Source: an uncultured Gammaproteobacteria bacterium
GTDB lineage: Bacteria; Pseudomonadota; Gammaproteobacteria; GCA-001735895
Length of the DNA: 22,740 bases
Reading direction: 5' to 3'
Assembly (NCBI GenBank): GCA_945787265.1
Contig: CALZHS010000002.1
Span: 1 to 22,740, forward strand
Shown piece after piece: positions 5,475 through 15,514 of the stretch. Every line of letters begins with the position of its first letter. Positions within the stretch are counted from its first letter, which is position 1. A program made the translations under genes and the position numbers. Under the pieces are notes generated by a model, which was not told where the DNA came from, did no database searches, and saw nothing but the letters and a program-made list of their open reading frames with translations.

Positions 5475-7499
5475 TTGCGGGGGCTGGAATCGGGTGTGCA
5501 TGGTCTCGACGAGATTGTCGATCAGCAACAGGACCCGGACGAACTCGAGGATTTGTATCGCACCGAACTGCGCCTGCCGGGCGCACGGCGAATCTGGTAC
5601 GTCGCGGATGCTTTTCGTTCAGGTTACAGCCTGGAGCAAATTTTCGAGCATACCGCGATTGATCCCTGGTTCCTGGTGCAAATCGAGGAGCTGGTGCAAA
5701 TCGAAAACAACCTGAACAGCCGCAACCCGAACGATTTAAGCGCGGACGAAATACGCGCGCTTAAACGCAAGGGTTTCTCGGACCGGCTCCTGGCCACTCT
5801 ATTTAAGACCGATGATACTAGTTTTGCGACGCAGCGCAGGGCGCTGAATATCAGGCCGGTTTACAAGCGTGTCGACACCTGTGCCGCCGAGTTTGCGTCA
5901 AGCACGGCCTACCTCTATTCGAGTTACGATGAAGAGTGCGAGGCACAACCGAGCGACCGCGAAAAGATTGTAGTGCTTGGGGGTGGACCGAATCGAATCG
6001 GGCAGGGCATCGAGTTCGATTACTGTTGCGTGCACGCGGCGCTGGCGATGCGTGAGGATGGCTATGAAACCATCATGATCAACTGTAATCCGGAAACCGT
6101 TTCCACCGACTACGACACCTCCGATCGGCTTTATTTTGAACCCTTGACCTACGAGGATGTGCTCGAAATCATAGACCTGGAAAAGCCGGCGGGCGTCATC
6201 GTCCAGTTCGGAGGGCAGACGCCGCTGAACCTGGCGCGCGCGCTGGAGGCGGCCGGGGTGCCCATTATCGGTACCACTCCCGATTCAATTGACCTTGCCG
6301 AGGATCGTGAGCGCTTCCAGAAAATGATCCAGGATCTTGGACTGTTGCAGCCTCCCAACCGCATCGCTTTTGATGTGGAGTCTGCCGCGCAGCTGGCTGA
6401 AAAGGTCGGCTTTCCGCTGGTGGTACGTCCTTCATACGTACTCGGCGGCAGGGCCATGGAGATTGTCTACGACCAGGACGATCTGGCGCGTTACATGAAA
6501 GAGGCCGTTAAAGTCAACCGGGATTCACCGGTGCTGCTGGATCGCTTTCTCGATGAGGCGGTCGAAGTCGATGTCGATGCAATCTGCGACGGTGAGAATA
6601 TACTGATCGGCGGACTGATGGAGCACATCGAGCAGGCCGGCGTGCATTCGGGTGATTCGGCCTGTTCGTTACCGCCGTATACGCTGTCCGACGAAATCCA
6701 GCAGCGCCTTTGCGAGCAGGTTGGTGCCATGGCGAAGGCACTCAACGTGGTCGGACTGATGAATACGCAGTTTGCGATCAAGGGTGACGAGGTTTATATC
6801 CTCGAGGTTAATCCCCGTGCCTCGCGCACGGTGCCATTCGTATCAAAAGCAACCGGCATCCCGCTTGCCAAGGTAGCGGCACGCTGTATGGTCGGACAAA
6901 GCCTGGAGCAGCAGGGTAAAACCGCGCAGGTGGTACCGGATTTTGTATCGGTCAAGGAGTCGGTATTTCCGTTTACCAAGTTTCAGGGAGTTGATCCCAT
7001 CCTCGGTCCCGAAATGAAGTCAACGGGCGAGGTCATGGGGATAGGGCGCAGTTTCGCCGAAGCCTTTGCCAAGGCAATGATCGCATCGGGCGGGAAAGTA
7101 CCCACCCCGGGTACCGCATTCCTGAGCGTACGCGAAACCGATAAGAAAGCGATCGTGGAACTGGCACAAGAGCTGCACCAGAAGGGTTTTAACCTGGTTG
7201 CGACCGGCGGGACCGCGAAGGTTATTCGAGCGGCCGGGATCGCCTGTCAGCACGTCAACAAGGTCAAGGAAGGACGCCCGCATATTGTCGACATGATCAA
7301 GAATGACGAAATAGTACTAATCGTCAATACCACGGAGGGTCGCTCGGCGATTGCGGATTCCTACACGATTCGTCGGGAAGCGCTAATGCATTCGGTGTGT
7401 TATACGACTACCATGGCAGGGGGCAGGGCCACCAGCACTGCGATGTCGCATCGAGATATACAAGAAGTATATTGCTTACAATCTTTACACCAGGTGTAA
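5475..7499 (+). CDS. carB: CarB C-terminal part (oligomerization, carbamoyl-phosphate and allosteric domains)
   Basis: This frame holds the remaining two thirds of CarB. The oligomerization domain comes first (RIWYVADAFRSG, FLVQIEELV, LKRKGFSDRLLA). The second ATP-grasp unit follows, with GGGPNRIGQGIEFDYCCVHA, NCNPETVSTDYDTSDRLYFE, VQFGGQTPLNLA, RPSYVLGGRAMEIVYD and EVNPRASRTVPFVSKATG. The C-terminal MGS-like allosteric domain (about 130 residues) includes GFNLVATGGTAKVI and KEGRPHIVDMI. All look intact. If translated separately, initiation could be at TTG 5475 or GTG 5496; neither has a clear ribosome-binding site, although G-rich sequence (GGGGGCTGG) precedes the GTG. It may instead be the untranslated 3' part of a nonsense-mutated gene, or simply part of a normal carB if the TAA is a sequence error. 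The stop at 7497-7499 lies 4 bases before greA. Confidence 0.9.
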   Translation: MRGLESGVHGLDEIVDQQQDPDELEDLYRTELRLPGARRIWYVADAFRSGYSLEQIFEHTAIDPWFLVQIEELVQIENNLNSRNPNDLSADEIRALKRKGFSDRLLATLFKTDDTSFATQRRALNIRPVYKRVDTCAAEFASSTAYLYSSYDEECEAQPSDREKIVVLGGGPNRIGQGIEFDYCCVHAALAMREDGYETIMINCNPETVSTDYDTSDRLYFEPLTYEDVLEIIDLEKPAGVIVQFGGQTPLNLARALEAAGVPIIGTTPDSIDLAEDRERFQKMIQDLGLLQPPNRIAFDVESAAQLAEKVGFPLVVRPSYVLGGRAMEIVYDQDDLARYMKEAVKVNRDSPVLLDRFLDEAVEVDVDAICDGENILIGGLMEHIEQAGVHSGDSACSLPPYTLSDEIQQRLCEQVGAMAKALNVVGLMNTQFAIKGDEVYILEVNPRASRTVPFVSKATGIPLAKVAARCMVGQSLEQQGKTAQVVPDFVSVKESVFPFTKFQGVDPILGPEMKSTGEVMGIGRSFAEAFAKAMIASGGKVPTPGTAFLSVRETDKKAIVELAQELHQKGFNLVATGGTAKVIRAAGIACQHVNKVKEGRPHIVDMIKNDEIVLIVNTTEGRSAIADSYTIRREALMHSVCYTTTMAGGRATSTAMSHRDIQEVYCLQSLHQV

Positions 7500-7500
7500 A
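7484..7500. promoter_or_regulatory. Perfect 17-bp palindrome over the carB stop and greA ribosome-binding site
   Basis: TTTACACC (7484-7491) and GGTGTAAA (7493-7500) are exact reverse complements around one A. The palindrome contains the carB stop (7497-7499) and the AGGTG that serves greA. A -10-like TACAAT lies just before it (7477-7482), though no good -35 is seen. As DNA it could be an operator near a greA start site. As RNA it could fold with a 5-nt loop and hide the ribosome-binding site. Both are inference. Confidence 0.45.
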
Positions 7501-7503
7501 TCA

Positions 7504-7980
7504 ATGAATCAAATTCCGCTAACCGCTATCGGTGCAGAAAGGCTCAAGCTCGAGCTCAAGGAACTGAAGTCAGTCAAGCGACCGGCCGTGATCGAGGCGA
7601 TTGCGACCGCCAGGGAGCATGGTGATCTCAAGGAAAATGCCGAGTATCACGCCGCACGCGAGGAGCAGAGTTTTACCGAGGGGCGCATCGCCGAACTGGA
7701 AGCGGCACTGTCAAACGCGCAGATCATCGATATCACGACGCTGAAACAAACCGGTCGCGCGGTGTTCGGTTGCACCGTAACCCTGGTCGAAGCGGAAACC
7801 GAAGCGGAGGTCCGTTACCAGATCGTGGGTGATATCGAAGCCGATATTAATGAAAACAGAATCGCCATCAGCTCGCCGATTGCGCGTGCACTGATTGGCA
7901 AGGAAGAGGGCGACGAGGTCATTGTCGAGGCGCCTGCCGGCACCATGGAATACATCATTACCGCCGTGGAGTACAAGTAG
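7504..7980 (+). CDS. greA: Transcription elongation factor GreA
   Basis: GreA inserts its coiled coil into the secondary channel of RNA polymerase and stimulates cleavage of backtracked RNA. The protein is 158 residues, the normal length. The N-terminal coiled coil carries HGDLKENAEYHAAREEQ, with the acidic tip residues Asp41 and Glu44. The C-terminal FKBP-like domain includes the stretch ISSPIARALIGKEEGDEV. The ATG at 7504 follows AGGTG at good spacing, inside the palindrome at 7484-7500. It lies 4 bases after carB and may be cotranscribed with carAB. It converges with yhbY, with two bases between the stop codons. Confidence 0.97.
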   Translation: MNQIPLTAIGAERLKLELKELKSVKRPAVIEAIATAREHGDLKENAEYHAAREEQSFTEGRIAELEAALSNAQIIDITTLKQTGRAVFGCTVTLVEAETEAEVRYQIVGDIEADINENRIAISSPIARALIGKEEGDEVIVEAPAGTMEYIITAVEYK

Positions 7981-7982
7981 GA

Positions 7983-8291
7983 TCAGCTGCCAAGCAATGA
8001 GGCAAAGCGATCAGTTTCCGTATTGCGTCGATAAATGACGATGACATTGCCGATAAGCTCGACCAGCTGCGCCCGGTGTCGTTCGCACAGCGACTGGCAG
8101 AGTGCACGTTTACCCGGCTTGTCGAACGCCGGGATGCGCAGTTTTATCAGTTCGTGATGAGCGAGGGCGGTTTCCAGTTCCTGGTGCAGGTTCTCGCTCA
8201 AGCCTTTTTGGCCTATGATAACAACCGGTTTTAACTTGAGCCGATGGCCCTCTGCGCGCAACCGCTTGATCTGTCCCCTGGTTAGTTCCAT
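7983..8291 (-). CDS. yhbY: YhbY family ribosome-associated RNA-binding protein (CRM domain)
   Basis: This is a 102-residue single CRM (CRS1-YhbY) domain protein that associates with pre-50S ribosomal particles in E. coli. Recognisable elements are an N-terminal basic helix (MELTRGQIKRLRAEGH), VVIIGQKGLSENL with the GxxG RNA-binding loop, HELIKLRI, and a final VIVIYRR strand. I chose the ATG at 8291 because the family starts at this point and GGTGG lies just upstream. An ATG at 8324 would add 11 residues without a ribosome-binding site. The gene is on the opposite strand to its neighbours, divergent from rlmE across 56 bp, a layout conserved in other Gammaproteobacteria. Confidence 0.92.
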   Translation of the reverse strand: MELTRGQIKRLRAEGHRLKLKPVVIIGQKGLSENLHQELETALAHHELIKLRIPAFDKPGKRALCQSLCERHRAQLVELIGNVIVIYRRNTETDRFASLLGS

Positions 8292-8347
8292 GAAGCCACC
8301 GACTCTGAGCCTGAAGGCGCGCATGGTATCACAGCAACAGGCAGGTT

Positions 8348-8965
8348 ATGTCCCGATCGAAATCGAGTAAACGCTGGTTGCAGGAACATCATCACGACGC
8401 TTACGTGCTGAAAGCGCGCGAGCAGGGATATCGTTCGCGCGCGGTATTCAAGCTTGAACAAATTCAGCAAAAAGATCGTGTCCTGAAACCGGGGCAGTTT
8501 GTGCTCGATCTTGGTGCAGCGCCGGGTGGCTGGAGTGAATACGCGAGCCGTATCCTCGGTGACAAGGGCAGGATCATCGCGCTCGATTTGCTGCCGATTG
8601 AGCCGATCGCGGGGGTTGAAGTGGTACAGGGAGATTTCACCGCGCAGGAGACGCTGGATCGTTTGCTGGCGTTAACTGGTGGGCGTCAATTTGATCTTGT
8701 ATTATCGGATATGGCCCCCAACTTAAGCGGTATGGAGTCTGTAGACCAGCCGAAATCGATCCACCTGGCTGAACTGGCGTTCGACCTGGCGCGCGAATGC
8801 TTAAGCCCTGACGGTGTTTTCGTTAGCAAGCTATTCCAGGGCGCGGGATTTGATGACCTGGTATCACAGTTACGTGCGACATTTGCATCAGTCAAGCTGC
8901 GTAAGCCCGATTCATCGCGGTCGAGATCGAATGAAATTTATGCCGTTTGTCGTGGTCTTAGGTAG
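8348..8965 (+). CDS. rlmE: 23S rRNA (uridine-2552-2'-O)-methyltransferase RlmE
   Basis: RlmE (FtsJ/RrmJ) uses S-adenosylmethionine to methylate the ribose of U2552 in the 50S A-loop. The protein is 205 residues, normal for the family. The N-terminus SRSKSSKRWLQEHHHDAYV is typical. The SAM-binding motif is DLGAAPGGWS. The catalytic tetrad is visible as K35, D121 (SDMAPN), K161 (VSKLFQG) and E196 (SNEIYAV), each three residues lower than in the E. coli protein. It is divergent from yhbY and precedes ftsH by 93 bp, as in E. coli. Confidence 0.97.
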   Translation: MSRSKSSKRWLQEHHHDAYVLKAREQGYRSRAVFKLEQIQQKDRVLKPGQFVLDLGAAPGGWSEYASRILGDKGRIIALDLLPIEPIAGVEVVQGDFTAQETLDRLLALTGGRQFDLVLSDMAPNLSGMESVDQPKSIHLAELAFDLARECLSPDGVFVSKLFQGAGFDDLVSQLRATFASVKLRKPDSSRSRSNEIYAVCRGLR

Positions 8966-9058
8966 GTCGACGCAGGGAAAATACGCTAGTATCTGTTAGT
9001 AATAGCAGTAATAATGAACCGGATAAGGCATTAGTTAGAAGCCAATACAGGTGTAATA

Positions 9059-10978
<1,920 letters not shown>

Positions 10979-11008
10979 CGAGTTGTGGGCTAAGAATGGC
11001 CCGGTTCG

Positions 11009-11827
11009 ATGGCGCAACTTTCAATATCCGGTAATCTGCAAGTCATGGGGGTTGTTAACGCAACCCCCGATTCGTTCTCGGATGGTGGAAAATACGACAC
11101 CATCGAAAAGGCCCTCGAGCATGCGCTTCAACTGATATCGGAGGGTGCCGATATCCTTGATGTTGGTGGCGAGTCCACCAGGCCAGGATCCCGCCAGGTG
11201 AATCTGAACGAAGAGCTCGAACGCACCGTTCCATTGATCAGGGCGATTCGAGAGACCTCCGACATCCCCATCTCGGTCGACACCAGCAAGCCAGGCGTTA
11301 TGCAGGCGGCGGTAGGCGCAGGTGCCACCATGATCAATAGTATCTGGGCCTTGCAGCTAGACGATTCCTTGCAGGTTGCGGCGGATTTGAAGGTGCCGGT
11401 GGTGTTAATGCATATGCGGGAATCGCCGGCCACAATGCAGCAAAACCCCACTTACGCCGACGTGGTCGCGGAGGTAAAAGAATTTCTTAAGCTCCGAATC
11501 GAGGCCGCACTCGATGCCGGGATTGCGCTCGAACACATTATTATCGATCCTGGATTTGGATTTGGTAAAACCATCGAGCATAATCTGCTGCTATTAAAGT
11601 CATTGTCTGAATTTAAACAACTGGGAGTTCCCGTGCTGGCAGGATTATCGCGTAAGAGCATGATTGGTACGATACTGGACAGGCCGGTCGACCAGCGTCT
11701 TTACGGCAGTCTGTCGACCGCGGTTATGGCGGCAATGCTGGGCGCCGATATCCTGCGCGTGCATGATGTGGCGGAGACGGTGGACGCAATCAAGATGGTT
11801 AAAGCCCTGGGGCAGGTGGCAACGTGA
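11009..11827 (+). CDS. folP: Dihydropteroate synthase
   Basis: FolP condenses p-aminobenzoate with dihydropterin pyrophosphate in folate synthesis and is the target of sulfonamides. The protein is 272 residues with a TIM-barrel pattern. Conserved elements are VNATPDSFSDGG near the N-terminus, DVGGESTRPGS, ISVDTSKP, IIDPGFGFGK, GLSRKSMIG and a C-terminal LRVHDV. The strand usually read as IND-I/V reads INSIWAL here; the Asn is kept while the Asp is Ser. Its TGA stop overlaps the glmM GTG start (GTGA), so the two are translationally coupled. The ftsH-folP-glmM order is conserved across Gammaproteobacteria. Confidence 0.96.
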   Translation: MAQLSISGNLQVMGVVNATPDSFSDGGKYDTIEKALEHALQLISEGADILDVGGESTRPGSRQVNLNEELERTVPLIRAIRETSDIPISVDTSKPGVMQAAVGAGATMINSIWALQLDDSLQVAADLKVPVVLMHMRESPATMQQNPTYADVVAEVKEFLKLRIEAALDAGIALEHIIIDPGFGFGKTIEHNLLLLKSLSEFKQLGVPVLAGLSRKSMIGTILDRPVDQRLYGSLSTAVMAAMLGADILRVHDVAETVDAIKMVKALGQVAT

Positions 11828-13173
11828 GTCGAAAGTATTTTGGAACTGATGGTATTCGCGGTCGGGTCGGTCAGGTGCCGATGACCGTCGATTTCATCAT
11901 GAAACTCGGCTGGGCGGCGGGCAAGGTTTTGTCGCAGTCGAGCCGAGGGCAGGTTGTTATTGGTAAGGACACCCGGATTTCCGGGTACATGTTCGAGTCT
12001 GCACTGGAAGCGGGTCTTGCGGCAGCCGGACTCGATGTCCTGTTACTCGGTCCCATGCCCACGCCGGCGATTGCCTATATCACCCAGTCGCAGCGTGCTA
12101 GTGCCGGAATCGTAATCAGTGCGTCGCATAATCCGTATCATGATGACGGCGTCAAGTTCTTCAACGCGGACGGCTTCAAGCTGCCGGATTCGGTCGAGGA
12201 GGAGATCGAGGCCTTGCTGGACCAGGAACTGGCAATGGTCGAGCCGGAACAGATTGGCAAGGCCACCCGGATGGAGGATGCCAAGGGACGCTATATTGAA
12301 TTTTGTAAAAGCTCGATTGCTTTTACCCGATCATTACGCGGCATGAAGCTGGTGATCGACTGTGCCAACGGCGCTACCTATCATATTGCGCCAACGGTTT
12401 TTCGTGAACTGGGTGCCGAGGTGATCGAACTGGGTACCAGCCCCAACGGCATGAATATAAACCAGGACGTCGGTGCACTATACCCTGAGAACATGCGTGC
12501 GCACGTGCTTGAAAACCAGGCCGACCTCGGCATCGCCTTCGATGGCGACGGCGACCGCGTGATGATGATGGATGCACGCGGTGATGTGCAAAACGGCGAT
12601 CAGCTCCTCTACATCATCGCCAAGAACAAACTGGTCAACGGTGAACTCGACGGTGGCGTGGTCGGTACCTTGATGACCAATCTTGGCTTTGAGCACGCAC
12701 TTAGAGCTCAGAATATTCCGTTTGAGCGCGCCGCCGTCGGTGACCGTTACGTGCTGGAGAAGCTGGTTGAGCATGGCTGGTACCTGGGTGGTGAATCCTC
12801 TGGCCACCTGATATGCCTGGATAAGACGACAACGGGAGACGGCATTATCGCCGCGCTGCAGGTGCTCGACGGACTGGTCAACAGTGGACAGACGCTTACC
12901 GAAGCCTGCAGTGAAATGGAGATTTATCCGCAAACCATGATCAACGTACCGATTTCGCAGACACTCGACCTGGAAAACTCGGCGCTGATCCAGGATGCTC
13001 TCAAATCCGCCGAATCCGCGCTGGGTGATTCGGGCCGGGTGCTGCTGCGTCCTTCCGGTACCGAGCCATTGATTCGGGTCATGGTGGAGGGCCAGGAGCA
13101 GGCCGAGGTCGAGAAAATAGCGGCTATACTGGCAGAGGCCGTCAAGGAAGCTGCACAAAACCAGGGGAAATGA
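11824..13173 (+). CDS. glmM: Phosphoglucosamine mutase
   Basis: GlmM interconverts glucosamine-6-phosphate and glucosamine-1-phosphate, supplying UDP-GlcNAc for peptidoglycan and lipopolysaccharide. The 449-residue alpha-D-phosphohexomutase begins with KYFGTDGIRGRVG. The phosphoserine loop is ISASHNPYHDDG with catalytic S101, and the metal-binding loop is DGDGDR (240-245). The sugar-binding motif GGESSGH and the phosphate-binding C-terminal stretch RPSGTEPLIRVMVEG are present. The start is GTG 11824, overlapping the folP stop. A gap of about 90 bp separates it from tpiA. Confidence 0.97.
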   Translation: MSRKYFGTDGIRGRVGQVPMTVDFIMKLGWAAGKVLSQSSRGQVVIGKDTRISGYMFESALEAGLAAAGLDVLLLGPMPTPAIAYITQSQRASAGIVISASHNPYHDDGVKFFNADGFKLPDSVEEEIEALLDQELAMVEPEQIGKATRMEDAKGRYIEFCKSSIAFTRSLRGMKLVIDCANGATYHIAPTVFRELGAEVIELGTSPNGMNINQDVGALYPENMRAHVLENQADLGIAFDGDGDRVMMMDARGDVQNGDQLLYIIAKNKLVNGELDGGVVGTLMTNLGFEHALRAQNIPFERAAVGDRYVLEKLVEHGWYLGGESSGHLICLDKTTTGDGIIAALQVLDGLVNSGQTLTEACSEMEIYPQTMINVPISQTLDLENSALIQDALKSAESALGDSGRVLLRPSGTEPLIRVMVEGQEQAEVEKIAAILAEAVKEAAQNQGK

Positions 13174-13262
13174 CGCCTGAAATGGTTTAATTCCCGATTT
13201 GCAGATTGATTTATTTGGCCGAGGTGAGTACTCTTTGCCGCCTTTAAAAACCGGTATAAAAC

Positions 13263-14006
13263 ATGCGTTCTAGCCTCATTGCTGGCAACTGGAAAATGAA
13301 CGGCAGCCTGCAGTCCGCGATTGACCTGGTTGAAGGTATCAAGGCCGGAAATCCGGGTAAAGCCCAACTGGCGGTTTGTCCGCCGGCCGTGTTCCTGATG
13401 AAGGTCGGCGGTATGCTGGCCGAGACCGAAATCTCACTCGGGGCGCAGAATGTTTGCGACCAGGAAGCGGGCGCCTTTACCGGGGAAATTTCGGCAAGTA
13501 TGCTGAAAGAATGCGGCTGTCGCTACGCGATTGTCGGTCACTCGGAAAGACGATCGCATTACCTGGAATCGGATCAGCTGATAGCCGCAAGGTTCGCCAT
13601 GGCAGTCAGTGCCGGCCTGAACCCGATTCTCTGCGTCGGTGAAACCCTGTACGAGCATGAGCAGGGAGTTACCGAGGCCATTGTCGCAAAGCAGATCGAT
13701 GCGGTGCTCGAACTGTGCGGAATTGCCGGTTTCGCGGAGGCCGTTATTGCATATGAACCGGTCTGGGCGATCGGAACCGGGCTGGTTGCATCGCCCGATA
13801 AGGCACAGGCGATACACGAGTTTATTCGCGGCAAGCTTGCCGCAAGTGATGGTGACATAGCTCAACGAGTGCAGATTTTATACGGTGGCAGTATGAATCC
13901 CGCGAATGCGGCTGATTTACTGTCACAGCCGGATATTGATGGTGGATTAATTGGCGGGGCGTCGTTAAAGGCCGATGATTTTCTGGCCATCGCACAATCA
14001 GCCTAG
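13263..14006 (+). CDS. tpiA: Triosephosphate isomerase
   Basis: TpiA interconverts dihydroxyacetone phosphate and glyceraldehyde-3-phosphate. The 247-residue TIM barrel has GNWKMN (K11), GHSERR (H93), AYEPVWAIGTG with catalytic E165 and flexible loop 6, and the phosphate-binding GGSMNPANA and GGASL segments. All catalytic residues are present. No clear ribosome-binding site precedes ATG 13263; the upstream sequence contains TATAAA seven bases from the start, perhaps part of a promoter with a very short leader (inference). secG follows after 8 bp. Confidence 0.97.
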   Translation: MRSSLIAGNWKMNGSLQSAIDLVEGIKAGNPGKAQLAVCPPAVFLMKVGGMLAETEISLGAQNVCDQEAGAFTGEISASMLKECGCRYAIVGHSERRSHYLESDQLIAARFAMAVSAGLNPILCVGETLYEHEQGVTEAIVAKQIDAVLELCGIAGFAEAVIAYEPVWAIGTGLVASPDKAQAIHEFIRGKLAASDGDIAQRVQILYGGSMNPANAADLLSQPDIDGGLIGGASLKADDFLAIAQSA

Positions 14007-14014
14007 GAATTATT

Positions 14015-14392
14015 ATGGAAAACATTAATAGCATATTACTGATCGCGCAGGTGTTATTGTCGATATCCCTGATCGGGCTTATTCTGATACAGCATGGCAA
14101 GGGTGCCGATGCTGGTGCAGCTTTCGGCAGTGGTGCTTCGGCGACCGTTTTTGGTGCACGTGGTTCAGGCAATTTTTTAAGCAGGGCCACGACCGCCGTT
14201 GCTATCCTGTTTTTTTGCGTTTGCCTTGCGCTGGCCTACGTTTCGAGTAATCGGGAGGCGCCGGATGGTGTGGCTGGCAGTGTTGTTACCGAGGAGGCGA
14301 TCACTGTACCGGCACAGGAAGCAGACGGATTACCGCCGGCAGAGCCGCAAGATAACAGTTCTCAACAACCAGATTTACCCCCGGCCGAGTAG
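14015..14392 (+). CDS. secG: Preprotein translocase subunit SecG
   Basis: SecG is the small membrane subunit of SecYEG and aids protein export. The 125-residue protein has two membrane segments, at about residues 6-25 and 60-78. The conserved cytoplasmic loop between them reads LIQHGKGADAGAAFGSGAS and then ATVFGARGSGNFLSR. The C-terminal tail is acidic and rich in Pro, Glu and Gln, as is common and poorly conserved in this family. AGGAA lies upstream of ATG 14015. The gene follows tpiA and precedes tRNA-Leu by 11 bp, a frequent gammaproteobacterial neighbourhood. Confidence 0.95.
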   Translation: MENINSILLIAQVLLSISLIGLILIQHGKGADAGAAFGSGASATVFGARGSGNFLSRATTAVAILFFCVCLALAYVSSNREAPDGVAGSVVTEEAITVPAQEADGLPPAEPQDNSSQQPDLPPAE

Positions 14393-14403
14393 GGCGGGGC
14401 AAA

Positions 14404-14488
14404 GCCGATGTGGTGGAATTGGTAGACACGCTATCTTGAGGGGGTAGTGGCGAAAGCTGTGCCGGTTCGACTCCGGCCATCGGCACCA
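14404..14488 (+). tRNA. tRNA-Leu (anticodon GAG)
   Basis: This 85-nt tRNA has the 3' CCA encoded. The acceptor stem GCCGATG pairs perfectly with CATCGGC, with discriminator A at 14485. The anticodon stem CTATC/GGTAG holds the loop TTGAGGG with anticodon GAG, reading CUU and CUC. The T-arm is GCCGG-TTCGACT-CCGGC. The variable region is long enough to form a short extra arm (GGC-GAAA-GCT), as expected for a class II tRNA-Leu. It appears to be transcribed with secG and ends at the terminator at 14540-14572. Confidence 0.96.
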
Positions 14489-14539
14489 TACTCGAGCTTC
14501 GATCGAGCCAAAACGGGATCGAAACGATGCGATTGAAAA

Positions 14540-14572
14540 CCTGGTTCCGGGCCTGCCGGAGCCGGGTTTTTT
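14540..14572 (+). terminator. Strong intrinsic terminator after tRNA-Leu
   Basis: CCTGGTTCCGG (14540-14550) pairs with CCGGAGCCGGG (14556-14566) around a 5-nt loop. The 11-bp stem has two G-U pairs and is followed by six T residues. It ends the transcript carrying secG and tRNA-Leu and separates it from the nuo promoter 40 bp downstream. Confidence 0.88.
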
Positions 14573-14612
14573 AATGATATGAGAGCGTTACAGAGTGCCG
14601 TTTGGAGATTTC

Positions 14613-14641
14613 TTGACACTATATAAGGGCCACAATAGACT
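14613..14641 (+). promoter_or_regulatory. Sigma70-type promoter of the nuo operon
   Basis: A perfect TTGACA (14613-14618) is followed by a 17-bp spacer and TAGACT (14636-14641, 4 of 6 to TATAAT). It lies just after the terminator and about 50 bp before nuoA, giving a leader of roughly 40 nt. This is the best promoter match in the window. Confidence 0.72.
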
Positions 14642-14689
14642 GACCCCTCGCTTTAGCATTGCAGGCTTCCAGGGGGCAGTATCCAGATT

Positions 14690-15046
14690 ATGCTAGGTAA
14701 TTATCTACCCATCCTGATTTTCATGACGATCACGCTCGTCATGGGTTCTGTTTTCATCATCCTGGGTAAACTGCTCGGCCCTTCCCGCCCCGATGCGGAA
14801 AAAAATTCCCCCTATGAATGTGGCTTCGAGGCTTTCGAGGACAGCCGCATGAAATTCGATGTTCGTTACTACCTGGTTGCGATCCTGTTCATCATTTTTG
14901 ATCTCGAAATTGCCTTCCTGTTTCCGTGGGCAATTGTGCTCGACCAGGTGGGGACATTCGGCCTGGTTGCGATGGCCATTTTTCTTTCGGTACTGGTTGT
15001 CGGATTCATCTACGAGTGGAAGAAGGGAGCGCTGGAATGGGAATAG
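14690..15046 (+). CDS. nuoA: NADH-quinone oxidoreductase subunit A
   Basis: NuoA is a small membrane subunit of complex I near the junction with the quinone site. The 118-residue protein has three membrane segments (about 5-26, 60-82, 88-109). The loop between the first two carries the family motif KNSPYECGFEAFED, followed by KFDVRYYLVAILFIIFDLE. A GGGGG run lies rather far upstream (13 bases) of ATG 14690. It is the first gene of the nuo operon, and its end overlaps nuoB by 10 bases. Confidence 0.97.
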   Translation: MLGNYLPILIFMTITLVMGSVFIILGKLLGPSRPDAEKNSPYECGFEAFEDSRMKFDVRYYLVAILFIIFDLEIAFLFPWAIVLDQVGTFGLVAMAIFLSVLVVGFIYEWKKGALEWE

Positions 15047-15513
15047 AGGGCGTATTTGAACAGGGCTTTGTTACCACGTCCGCCGATAAATTAATTAACT
15101 GGGCACGGACCGGGTCGATGTGGCCAATGACCTTCGGCCTTGCCTGCTGCGCGGTCGAAATGATGCAGGCCGGGGCGGCGCGTTATGACCTGGACCGGTT
15201 CGGCATCATATTCCGGCCGAGCCCCCGCCAGTCGGATGTCATGATCGTGGCCGGAACCCTGGTCAACAAGATGGCCCCGGCGCTACGAAAAGTCTATGAC
15301 CAGATGGCCGAACCCCGCTGGGTCATCTCGATGGGTTCCTGCGCCAACGGCGGCGGTTACTATCATTATTCGTACGCAGTGGTGCGTGGCTGTGACCGGG
15401 TAGTCCCGGTTGACGTCTACGTGCCCGGATGCCCGCCGACTGCGGAGGCGCTGCTGTATGGCATTTTACAGCTGCAAAATAAAATTAAACGCACCAATAC
15501 GATAGCGCGCTAA
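15037..15513 (+). CDS. nuoB: NADH-quinone oxidoreductase subunit B (N2 cluster)
   Basis: NuoB carries the N2 [4Fe-4S] cluster that reduces quinone. The 158-residue protein starting at ATG 15037 has the four ligands C37, C38 (GLACCAVEMM), C102 (GSCANGGG) and C132 (VPGCPPTAEALLYG). The start inside nuoA is chosen because AAGGGA lies about 8 bases upstream and the protein then begins at the usual family position; the open frame upstream to 14926 is only nuoA in another frame. nuoC begins one base after its stop. Confidence 0.97.
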   Translation: MGIEGVFEQGFVTTSADKLINWARTGSMWPMTFGLACCAVEMMQAGAARYDLDRFGIIFRPSPRQSDVMIVAGTLVNKMAPALRKVYDQMAEPRWVISMGSCANGGGYYHYSYAVVRGCDRVVPVDVYVPGCPPTAEALLYGILQLQNKIKRTNTIAR

Positions 15514-15514
15514 T

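Noticed and set aside
4059..5528. A 489-codon open frame on the minus strand opposite carA and carB
   Set aside because: It lies entirely antisense to clear carAB coding sequence. Its translation is rich in His, Arg and Gly with no recognisable motif, as expected from the mirror of a GC-biased gene.
8966..9058. An ftsH promoter (AATAAT at 9010-9015)
   Set aside because: The -10 match is good but the sequence 17 bp upstream (TAGTAT) is a poor -35, and no heat-shock promoter pattern was clear.
14926..15036. An upstream extension of NuoB by 37 codons
   Set aside because: It lies wholly within nuoA in another frame. The ATG at 15037 has a good ribosome-binding site and gives the usual NuoB N-terminus.
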